DNA of 64,000 bases from Chitinophaga cymbidii (GTDB lineage: Bacteria; Bacteroidota; Bacteroidia; Chitinophagales; Chitinophagaceae): NCBI RefSeq assembly GCF_007992715.1, contig NZ_BKAU01000001.1, positions 1,426,001 through 1,490,000 on the forward strand, given 5' to 3'. The notes under the pieces are model-generated. The model was not told the origin of the DNA. It ran no database searches and saw only the letters and a list, made by a program, of their open reading frames with translations. The position numbers were made by a program, and so were the translations under genes. Below, one piece after another: positions 1 through 5,926 of this stretch; within the stretch, counting starts at the first letter, position 1; each line of letters starts with the position of its first letter.

Positions 1-541
1 CGCTCACTGCGCCGCCGCCTGCGCCCGGCTGGTATTGCAGCGCGCCCTGCGAGATAATGGCCAGTTCGGATTTGATGGCGTCGTCGTGCACGCTTTCTTT
101 ATGCCAGTTGGAGTAGGCGAGCTTCATGTAGTTGCCGATCACTTGCGTGAAGCCTTCCTTTTTCTCCGGATTTTCTTCTTTAATCGCCTTGTCCATCACC
201 ATTTCCAGGTTCTTGCCGAAGTGACGGTTGCGGGGATATTTTTTCGGGTACGGCAGGCGTTCGGGTTTTGACTTCAACGTTTCGCGCGTAGGGATGGGAT
301 AGGGTGAATCCACATCCAGCTTGAAGTCGGACACCAGGAAAAGGTGGTCCCACAGCTTGTGCCGGAAGTCTTCCACATTACGTAAATGCGGTTGCAGGGT
401 GCCCATCAGCTCGATCACTGCCATCACTTGCTGCTGGCGGTGCTCCCGGTCTTTCAGGGTGAGTATATATTCGATCATGCGCTGGATATTTCTTCCATAC
501 TCGCGCATGATGAGGTGGTTGCGAGCGGTATTATATTCCAT
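1..541 (-). CDS. DUF4290 family protein (3' end cut by window edge)
   Basis: The minus-strand frame opens at an ATG at 541 and runs off the left edge, giving about 180 residues. The N-terminus (MEYNTARNHLIMREYGRNIQ) and the following helical, charged sequence match the DUF4290 family, a conserved cytoplasmic family of Bacteroidota with no assigned function. No signal peptide or membrane segment is visible. It is divergent from the SDR gene at 661, with a 119-nt spacer. The C-terminus lies outside the window. Confidence 0.85.
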   Translation of the reverse strand, partial: MEYNTARNHLIMREYGRNIQRMIEYILTLKDREHRQQQVMAVIELMGTLQPHLRNVEDFRHKLWDHLFLVSDFKLDVDSPYPIPTRETLKSKPERLPYPKKYPRNRHFGKNLEMVMDKAIKEENPEKKEGFTQVIGNYMKLAYSNWHKESVHDDAIKSELAIISQGALQYQPGAGGGAVS

Positions 542-660
542 TTGTGTATTTTAAAAAATTCCGTAAAGTCATTGATTAACAGCCATGTGCCTTGGTGCGG
601 AACGGCCTTAGGTGCAGTTAAGCTTCCTGCAAACCTAACGAAAAATATTACATTTACGCC

Positions 661-1446
661 ATGAAACTGTCATTAGCCGGAAAAACCGCCGTGGTATGCG
701 GTGGATCGCAGGGGTTGGGGTTCGCGTCCGCCAAGGAGCTGGCCTTTCTGGGTGCTTCCTGCATCCTGCTCGCCAGGAACGAGGCAACGCTGAAGGAAGC
801 CGTGGGCCAGCTGGACGTAAGCCAGGGGCAGCGGCACGATTACTATATCGTGGACTTCCAGTACCCCGACAAGGTGCAACAGACCATCCGCGCTATTACC
901 AATGAACAGGTAGTGCATGTGCTCGTGAACAACAGCGGCGGGCCTTCCGGCGGACCAATCGTGGCGGCCGAAGGCGGCGCCTTCCTGAAAGCATTCGAAA
1001 TGCACGTGGTATGCAACCAGTTGCTGGCACAGGCAGTGATCCCCGGCATGAAAGCCAGCGGCTATGGCCGTATCATACAGATCATATCCACCTCTGTAAA
1101 AACGCCGCTCAAGAACCTGGGCGTTTCCAATACCATCCGCGCTGCGGTGGCCAGCTGGGCGAAGACGATGGCCAATGAGCTGGCGCCTTTCGGCATTACC
1201 GTCAATAACGTGCTGCCCGGCTCCATGACCACAGACCGGCTCCGCAGCCTGTTCAAATCTTCAGCGGAAGCCCGTGGCGTAACGGAACAGGTGGTTTCCG
1301 AGGAATGGCGGAACGAAATACCGATGCAGCGTTTCGGCGATCCCGCGGAGTTTGGCGCCGCGGTGGCTTTCCTCGCATCGCCGGCGGCATCGTATATTAC
1401 CGGCATCAACCTGCCGGTAGACGGTGGAAAAACGCCGAGCTTGTAA
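661..1446 (+). CDS. SDR family oxidoreductase with degenerate catalytic motif
   Basis: A 261-residue Rossmann protein. It has the N-terminal nucleotide motif GGSQGLG (residues 14-20), the NNSG motif near 90-93 and the NNVLPG segment after the active-site helix, all typical of classical short-chain dehydrogenases. Ser143 of the catalytic triad is present. Aligning the RAAV segment with the usual KAAV shows Ser156 where Tyr is expected and Arg160 where Lys is expected. A known subgroup of FabG-like SDRs has this SNTxRA pattern. The substrate is unknown and ordinary reductase chemistry cannot be assumed. A TACATTTA element at 649-656 sits only 4 nt before the ATG, so the mRNA may be nearly leaderless. 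Confidence 0.85.
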   Translation: MKLSLAGKTAVVCGGSQGLGFASAKELAFLGASCILLARNEATLKEAVGQLDVSQGQRHDYYIVDFQYPDKVQQTIRAITNEQVVHVLVNNSGGPSGGPIVAAEGGAFLKAFEMHVVCNQLLAQAVIPGMKASGYGRIIQIISTSVKTPLKNLGVSNTIRAAVASWAKTMANELAPFGITVNNVLPGSMTTDRLRSLFKSSAEARGVTEQVVSEEWRNEIPMQRFGDPAEFGAAVAFLASPAASYITGINLPVDGGKTPSL

Positions 1447-1522
1447 GCGATCAATATTGCAGCGCGCTTCCGGAGTTTGCAAGCGCCGGGCGCGCGCAAC
1501 GCGAAATCCTTGCTTGTTTTCT

Positions 1523-1530
1523 TACTTTTG
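1523..1530 (+). promoter_or_regulatory. candidate -7 element for kynA
   Basis: TACTTTTG matches the Bacteroidota -7 consensus TAnnTTTG. No TTTG lies at the expected -33 spacing, so support is partial. It would give a leader of roughly 115 nt before kynA. The rest of the 1447-1649 spacer shows nothing recognisable. Confidence 0.3.
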
Positions 1531-1649
1531 CCGAAATCCTCCTTCCATGAACATCTGGAAAAACATCATTAAAAGTCCTACCTGACCCCTTTCCGGGCCT
1601 CCAGGGCCAGCATCTACATATTATACCAACCCTCTTAACCAATCGCTGT

Positions 1650-2690
1650 ATGGACAGAAAAGACGTGAATTATGGTGAATATCTGCACCTTGATCAGATA
1701 CTGCATGCGCAATTCCCGGAAAGTGACCGGCTGAATATGCCCGCGCATGATGAAATGCTTTTTATTGTGATCCACCAGGCCTATGAGCTGTGGTTCAAAC
1801 AATTGTTATACGAAGTGGAATCCGTGGCCGGCATTATGAAAAAGCCGGCGGTGAACGATAATTCCCCCGAGCTGCAAACCGTGGTGCACCGCCTTTCCCG
1901 CACGGTCACCATCCTGAAAGTGCTCGTGCATCAGATCGACATCATGGAAACCATGACGCCGATGGACTTCCTCGATTTCCGCGACATGCTGCGGCCGGCA
2001 TCCGGCTTCCAGAGCTGGCAGTTCAAAATACTGGAGGCCCGCCTCGGCCTGAAATTCGAGCACCGTTACGGGCAGGAATATTACATCTCACAGCTGCAAA
2101 CCGCGCAGATCAACGCCATCCGCCACGCGGAAAGTGAAAAGTCCGTACTGCAGCTGCTGAACGACTGGCTGGAAAGAATGCCGTTCTTCGAAGAGCCGGA
2201 AAACTGGGCGGACTATCAGCCTGTTACCAATGCCGGCCATGATGCCAACGAGCATATTTTCTGGAACGATTACCGGCAGATATACGCCGGCAGCCTGGCC
2301 GATGCGGAGCAAAGCAACCGCGAACAGTTCAACAAGGTGTTCCTGGAAAATACCGGTACCGGCCTTTCCGCCAAAGCATGCAGGGCCGCCTTGTTCATCA
2401 TGCTGTACCGCGGCTATCCTTTGCTGCAGCTGCCTTTCCAGCTGCTGAACAGCTTGCTGGAGATCGACGAGCAGCTGAGCACCTGGCGGTACCGCCACAT
2501 GAATATGGTGCACAGGATGATCGGCACCCGCATCGGTACGGGCGGCAGTACAGGCAGAGATTACCTGAAAGGCGCGCTGGACAAGCATTATATCTTTGCA
2601 GATATCGCAAGATTAACAAGCTTTCTTATTGAACGTAGAAAGCTGCCGGGCCTGAGCCAGAAAATGGAGAGAAGACTGGGGTTCCTGTGA
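1650..2690 (+). CDS. kynA: tryptophan 2,3-dioxygenase
   Basis: This 346-residue heme protein opens the kynurenine pathway by oxidising L-tryptophan to N-formylkynurenine. The family signature is clear: YGEYLHLDQIL (8-18), HDEMLFIVIHQAYELWFK (33-50) with the substrate-side His42, and FRDMLRPASGFQS (110-122). The segment VHRMIGTRIGTGGSTG has His288 as the probable proximal heme ligand. It is soluble and cytoplasmic. No kynureninase or kynurenine formamidase lies nearby. It is followed by a hairpin and the convergent Lrp/AsnC gene. That regulator family often controls amino-acid genes, but a link here is inference. Confidence 0.95.
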   Translation: MDRKDVNYGEYLHLDQILHAQFPESDRLNMPAHDEMLFIVIHQAYELWFKQLLYEVESVAGIMKKPAVNDNSPELQTVVHRLSRTVTILKVLVHQIDIMETMTPMDFLDFRDMLRPASGFQSWQFKILEARLGLKFEHRYGQEYYISQLQTAQINAIRHAESEKSVLQLLNDWLERMPFFEEPENWADYQPVTNAGHDANEHIFWNDYRQIYAGSLADAEQSNREQFNKVFLENTGTGLSAKACRAALFIMLYRGYPLLQLPFQLLNSLLEIDEQLSTWRYRHMNMVHRMIGTRIGTGGSTGRDYLKGALDKHYIFADIARLTSFLIERRKLPGLSQKMERRLGFL

Positions 2691-2703
2691 CAGTCTTCCA
2701 GAC

Positions 2704-2740
2704 AACATAAAGGGTGGCGGCAACCGTCATCCTTTATGTT
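2704..2740. terminator. bidirectional hairpin between kynA and the Lrp gene
   Basis: Arms 2704-2720 and 2724-2740 form a 17-bp stem with two G-U wobbles and a 3-nt loop. It lies between two convergent genes. There is no strong T-run, so it may be a mRNA 3'-end stabiliser rather than a textbook intrinsic terminator. Confidence 0.55.
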
Positions 2741-2767
2741 GCTGCAGATTTCATACACGTTGGAATC

Positions 2768-3235
2768 CTATTCCACTACGTTGATAGTGCGGGTAAAGCT
2801 CTCTTCCAGCGAAATGAATGTTTCGGTGCGTTCGATCCCTTTGATCTTCTGGAGTTCGTCGTGCAATACGCGGCGCAGGGAGGAGATATCCTTGCAGATG
2901 ATCTCGGCAAACATGCTCCATCCACCTGTGGTGTAATTCAGGCGGACGATTTCCGGCATTTTGCGCAGTTCCTTGGCTACAGCGTCGTACATGGAGCTTT
3001 TTTCGAGGAAAATCCCGATAAAAGCGATCACATCATAGCCGATCATTTTTAAATCTACATGTAATCTCGTACCTTTAACTATACCCAGTTCCTGCAGTTT
3101 CTTCATACGTACGTGGATGGTACCTCCTGAAACGAAGAGCTTCTTCCCCAGGTCAGCGTAAGAGATTTCTGCATTAGACATCATCTCACTGATGATCTGT
3201 AGGTCCAGTTTGTCAATATTCAAATTGTGGCTCAT
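2768..3235 (-). CDS. Lrp/AsnC family transcriptional regulator
   Basis: A 155-residue protein with an N-terminal winged helix-turn-helix (about residues 5-60, including the recognition segment GGTIHVRMKKLQELGIV) and a C-terminal RAM ligand-binding domain (about 65-150). This is the layout of feast/famine regulators that sense amino acids as octamers. It is divergent from the non-coding RNA at 3357 and convergent with kynA. A minus-strand promoter (TTTG, 19 nt, AATATTTG) lies at 3273-3303. The two divergent promoters are about 50 nt apart, so the regulator could also influence the RNA. That is inference. Confidence 0.92.
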   Translation of the reverse strand: MSHNLNIDKLDLQIISEMMSNAEISYADLGKKLFVSGGTIHVRMKKLQELGIVKGTRLHVDLKMIGYDVIAFIGIFLEKSSMYDAVAKELRKMPEIVRLNYTTGGWSMFAEIICKDISSLRRVLHDELQKIKGIERTETFISLEESFTRTINVVE

Positions 3236-3272
3236 TTTGACAAAGTGTTTTTGAATGTTTTAAACTTAAATG

Positions 3273-3303
3273 CAAATATTTAAAAAATATCGAAATTTCC
3301 AAA
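3273..3303 (-). promoter_or_regulatory. promoter of the Lrp/AsnC gene
   Basis: On the minus strand, TTTG (3303-3300), a 19-nt spacer and AATATTTG (3280-3273) fit TTTG-N19-TAnnTTTG with one mismatch. The start codon follows about 37 nt downstream. Confidence 0.5.
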
Positions 3304-3318
3304 ATTTCCTTTAAAATA

Positions 3319-3350
3319 TTTGCAAAAAATACCCCCTCTCTTTAGATTTG
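3319..3350 (+). promoter_or_regulatory. promoter of the tRNA-like non-coding RNA
   Basis: TTTG at 3319-3322, a 20-nt spacer and TAGATTTG at 3343-3350 match the Bacteroidota promoter consensus exactly. Transcription should start near 3357. No start codon with a plausible reading frame follows, and the unit ends at the strong terminator at 3583-3617. Confidence 0.75.
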
Positions 3351-3434
3351 CATTATTGTTACAGACAACAAGCCATTCCAGATAGCCGTCCGGCGCCTGA
3401 AAGAAGCGGTAAGACGGCAGGCGGAATCCAACTT

Positions 3435-3576
3435 TGTGGGATGATGGAACTGGCAGACATGCCCTCTCGTCTCGGGGGTGAGGATCACGGGATAAACGTA
3501 GCGTAATGGGTTGACCACTAATCTTATTTGTGCTATGGCTAACTGCCTCGTGTAGGTTCGACTCCTACTCCTACAG
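3435..3576 (+). other. tRNA-like cloverleaf (class II, Leu-like) with giant variable arm
   Basis: Acceptor arms TGTGGGA (3435-3441) and TCCTACA (3569-3575) pair over 7 bp with one wobble. T8 and a 3-bp D stem (ATG/CAT) enclose an 11-nt D loop GAACTGGCAGA, as in tRNA-Leu. A 5-bp anticodon-type stem CCCTC/GGGGG closes the loop TCGTCTC. The T arm GTAGG-TTCGACT-CCTAC is canonical. Two things are abnormal. The anticodon loop lacks U33 and has a pyrimidine at 37 (nominal anticodon GTC). The variable region is 73 nt (3479-3551), closed by TGAGG/CCTCG and containing a second stem GTTGACCA/TGGCTAAC with one mismatch. The 3' end reads GCGA and CCA is not encoded. A normal decoding role is unlikely. Confidence 0.6.
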
Positions 3577-3582
3577 CGAAGA

Positions 3583-3617
3583 AGCCCGTAAGTTACAACA
3601 ACTTACGGGCTTTTTTT
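3583..3617 (+). terminator. intrinsic terminator of the tRNA-like RNA
   Basis: AGCCCGTAAGTT (3583-3594) and AACTTACGGGCT (3600-3611) form a perfect 12-bp stem with a 5-nt loop, followed by a run of T to 3617. Confidence 0.9.
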
Positions 3618-3685
3618 ATGCGCGGCACCGGCCGTTTCTCCCACCATCTGCAATAGTATTACGATGCCATCTTGCCGGATCTTAT

Positions 3686-3693
3686 TATTTTTG
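3686..3693 (+). promoter_or_regulatory. candidate -7 element of trmB
   Basis: TATTTTTG matches TAnnTTTG and ends 7 nt before the trmB ATG at 3701. If used, transcription would begin at or next to the start codon, giving a leaderless or nearly leaderless mRNA. No TTTG is found at the -33 spacing. Confidence 0.4.
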
Positions 3694-3700
3694 CGGCCTC

Positions 3701-4411
3701 ATGGGACAAAAGAAATTACAACGGTTTGCAGAGATAGAAACCTTTCCGAACGTACTGATCTACCCGCAGGGCATGCCCGGAAAATGGGCGGAACATTTTG
3801 GCAACAGCCATCCATTGACGCTTGAGCTGGCCTGCGGCAAAGGGGATTACACCCTCGGCCTCGCGCGCCTTTTCCCGGAACGGAACTTCATGGGCGTAGA
3901 CGTAAAAGGCAACCGCATCTGGCGCGGCGCCAAAACCGCGCTGGCTGAAAAGCTGGCCAACGTTGCATTTCTCCGCACACAGATCGATAAACTCACGGAC
4001 TATTTTATACCGGGAGAAGTAAAAGAGATCTGGATCACCTTTCCTGACCCCTTCCTGCGGAAATCCCGCGCCCGCCACCGGCTTACCCACCCGCGGTTCC
4101 TCGCCCTGTACCAGCAGGTGCTGGCAACCGGCGGCACCATCAACCTGAAAACAGATTCTCCGCAGCTCTATAAATTCACGCAGATGGTCATAGCAGCCAC
4201 CGGCTGCACCCTGCTGGAAGACATCCCCGATGTGTACGCGCAGGAAAAGACCGATCCCCTGCTGCGCATCCAGACATTTTACGAAGGCATGCACCTGGCA
4301 GACGGCAGAACCATCCGCTTTCTTAAATTTGTACTGCCCGCGCAGCCGATCGACTGGAAAGCGGTAAAACTGGACCTCGAAGATGAAGACACCGCTGCAG
4401 GAGAACATTGA
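3701..4411 (+). CDS. trmB: tRNA (guanine-N7-)-methyltransferase
   Basis: A 236-residue SAM-dependent methyltransferase that makes m7G46 in the variable loop of tRNA. It has the SAM motif ELACGKGDY (42-50), the acidic GVDVKGNR (65-72) and the TrmB signature WITFPDPFLRKSRARHRL (111-128). I chose ATG 3701 because the family's N-terminus begins with the MGQKK-type sequence, and upstream codons read back through the RNA terminator. The 3' end overlaps the DUF5522 gene by 29 nt. It lies immediately downstream of a tRNA-like RNA with an enlarged variable arm. This enzyme modifies that region of real tRNAs, so the position is suggestive, but any link is inference. Confidence 0.95.
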   Translation: MGQKKLQRFAEIETFPNVLIYPQGMPGKWAEHFGNSHPLTLELACGKGDYTLGLARLFPERNFMGVDVKGNRIWRGAKTALAEKLANVAFLRTQIDKLTDYFIPGEVKEIWITFPDPFLRKSRARHRLTHPRFLALYQQVLATGGTINLKTDSPQLYKFTQMVIAATGCTLLEDIPDVYAQEKTDPLLRIQTFYEGMHLADGRTIRFLKFVLPAQPIDWKAVKLDLEDEDTAAGEH

Positions 4412-4592
4412 TTTCTATTACAACGAGCAGGGTTTAATGGTGCTGACGGAAAAATACCACCGCGACCGGGGGTATTGCTGTGGAAAAGGTTGCCTGCATT
4501 GCCCATTTGATTATGAGAACGTCCCCGAAGATAAAAAAAGCCGCCTCCGCGAAGCCCGCCGCCAAAGGGAAAACGGCGAAGGCCGCGGTTAG
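4383..4592 (+). CDS. small DUF5522 family protein
   Basis: A 69-residue protein with the conserved Cys-rich core GYCCGKGCLHCPF (about 31-43) seen in the DUF5522 family. The cysteines suggest a small metal site, but function is unknown. It starts inside trmB (29-nt overlap) and its charged tail (from about residue 44) overlaps the next gene by 80 nt in another frame. The three consecutive genes use three different frames, which implies translational coupling. Confidence 0.75.
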   Translation: MKTPLQENIDFYYNEQGLMVLTEKYHRDRGYCCGKGCLHCPFDYENVPEDKKSRLREARRQRENGEGRG

Positions 4593-5151
4593 CAAAACGA
4601 TTCCGCCCGTTAAGCGAAAAACGGCGGACGGAAAGTCCGCCGCGACTAAAAAGAGCGCTGCCGCAAAAAGCCCGAAAGTTGCTGCGGCGAAACCTGCTGC
4701 ACACGGCAAAAGCCCAAAAGCCGCGGTAATTAAAACCGCTGCGCCGTCCACAAGCAAGCCGGGCAAAAAAGCCGCGGTTAAAAAAGCCGCCGAACCCAAA
4801 CCGCTCACCTTCCTGGACACCGTATACAGGATCGTGCGCCAGGTGCCCCGCGGCCGCGTGACCAGCTACGGCGCCATCGCCGAGTCCGCCGGCATCCGCC
4901 TCTCCGCACGCATGGTCGGCTGGGCCATGAACGCCGCAGGCCGCGCAAACCCGCCCGTGCCCGCCCACCGCGTAGTGAACAGCAAAGGTCTGCTCAGCGG
5001 AAAAAACCACTTCGCCACACCCACCCTCATGCAGGAACTGCTGGAAAACGAAGGCATCACCGTTCACAACGACCAGGTGCAAAACTTCCCCACCGTTTTC
5101 TGGGACCCGCAGGAACTGCAAGGAAAAGGAAAAGCAAAAAAGAAGAAATAG
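4513..5151 (+). CDS. alkyltransferase-like (MGMT-family) protein with Lys/Ala-rich histone-H1-like N-terminal tail
   Basis: The C-terminal domain (about residues 96-200) is the DNA-binding fold of O6-alkylguanine-DNA alkyltransferases, with TVYRIVRQVPRGRVTSYG and PAHRVVNSKGLLSG. The methyl-accepting Cys of the PCHRV motif is Ala151, which makes this an ATL. Known ATLs bind O6-alkylguanine and flag it for nucleotide excision repair without removing the alkyl group. Residues 1-95 are a low-complexity Lys/Ala/Pro tail resembling bacterial H1-like proteins and probably bind DNA non-specifically. ATG 4513 is the first ATG in frame. An upstream GTG at 4480 is possible. The first 80 nt overlap the DUF5522 gene. 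Confidence 0.85.
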   Translation: MRTSPKIKKAASAKPAAKGKTAKAAVSKTIPPVKRKTADGKSAATKKSAAAKSPKVAAAKPAAHGKSPKAAVIKTAAPSTSKPGKKAAVKKAAEPKPLTFLDTVYRIVRQVPRGRVTSYGAIAESAGIRLSARMVGWAMNAAGRANPPVPAHRVVNSKGLLSGKNHFATPTLMQELLENEGITVHNDQVQNFPTVFWDPQELQGKGKAKKKK

Positions 5152-5168
5152 AATATCTTTACAAGGTT

Positions 5169-5612
5169 ATGTCTGTTCTAAAACTCAAGCTGGACCAGGA
5201 GCAGTTGGTGGAAGACTTTTTTGAAGATACCTGGCTGGCCGGCATCATGTCTCCCGCAAGGGATTACCAGCTGTGCTGGCAGATCAATCAGCAGCTGGGT
5301 TATGACCTTCGCGTCAACAACCTGCTGGAGATCAAGCTGACAAAGAACCGCCGCTCGTTTTACTTTACAGTGTTCGAATACCTGGAGCCGACCAAGTCCG
5401 CCGCCCATTACCTGTACAATAATCACTGCAAAGCAGAGTTCCTGTTGCCGGAGCTGAAGCATGTGGACTACATCTGGCTGATCAAGGGAAACTATTACCA
5501 GGCCGCGGATGTAAAGAACCTGGTAGAACAATGCAGAAAGGCCGGGCTTGTACAACTGGTGACGCTGCTGGATATGAAAGACATAAAAAACAAGATCAAT
5601 TTGATTTTTTAG
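5169..5612 (+). CDS. IPExxxVDY family protein
   Basis: A 147-residue cytoplasmic protein. The signature [12 protein letters not shown] (about 98-109) matches the IPExxxVDY family of Bacteroidota, which has no known activity. It lies 17 nt after the alkyltransferase-like gene and 74 nt before the next gene, probably in the same transcript. Confidence 0.85.
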   Translation: MSVLKLKLDQEQLVEDFFEDTWLAGIMSPARDYQLCWQINQQLGYDLRVNNLLEIKLTKNRRSFYFTVFEYLEPTKSAAHYLYNNHCKAEFLLPELKHVDYIWLIKGNYYQAADVKNLVEQCRKAGLVQLVTLLDMKDIKNKINLIF

Positions 5613-5686
5613 ACAGGATATCATTATCATTATGTGGACGTAACCCTGAAGCATCCATTCCGTTATGCTCCATAAAACCTTATTGT

Positions 5687-5926
5687 ATGTGGCAGGAAAA
5701 AAATAATCACTTGTTCCGTGCTTTCCGGTTCTCCGATTTTAAGGAAGCATTTGCATTCATGACGAAAGTAGCACTGGTCGCAGAAAAGATGGACCATCAT
5801 CCCACCTGGACCAACACCTACAACCAGGTGGAGATATCCCTCTCCACACACAGCGCAGGAAATACCGTAACTGAAAAGGACCACGCACTGGCCAAAGCGA
5901 TAGACCAACTTTATGAACCATCCTGA
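5687..5926 (+). CDS. phhB: 4a-hydroxytetrahydrobiopterin dehydratase
   Basis: A 79-residue pterin-4-alpha-carbinolamine dehydratase. The active-site signature [19 protein letters not shown] (about 38-56) is intact, including the two histidines that bind the pterin. The enzyme recycles the cofactor of aromatic amino-acid hydroxylases. No phenylalanine hydroxylase is in the window. ATG 5687 gives the usual length; the frame opens further upstream but that segment belongs to the preceding gene. The end overlaps the kinase gene by 14 nt. Confidence 0.92.
   Translation: MWQEKNNHLFRAFRFSDFKEAFAFMTKVALVAEKMDHHPTWTNTYNQVEISLSTHSAGNTVTEKDHALAKAIDQLYEPS

Larger units (their letters stand above)
3357..3617 (+). 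ncRNA. independent non-coding RNA with tRNA-like 3' domain
   Basis: A self-contained transcription unit of about 260 nt, bounded by a consensus promoter (3319-3350) and a 12-bp intrinsic terminator (3583-3617). The 5' part (3361-3434) can fold with ATTCC (3375-3379) against GGAAT (3423-3427). Inside that, GCCGTC (3385-3390) pairs GACGGC (3413-3418), and CGCCTG (3394-3399) could pair CAGGCG (3418-3423) as an alternative or pseudoknot. The 3' part (3435-3576) is a cloverleaf described separately. I do not recognise the family. It is not a tmRNA (no tag reading frame, wrong layout), RNase P RNA or SRP RNA. It lies between an Lrp-type regulator and trmB, a tRNA methyltransferase. Confidence 0.65.

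Noticed and set aside
3357-3617. tmRNA (ssrA) as identity of the RNA
   Set aside because: The acceptor arms enclose only 142 nt, there is a D stem and anticodon-type stem that tmRNA lacks, and no tag-peptide frame ending in Ala-Ala and a stop is present.
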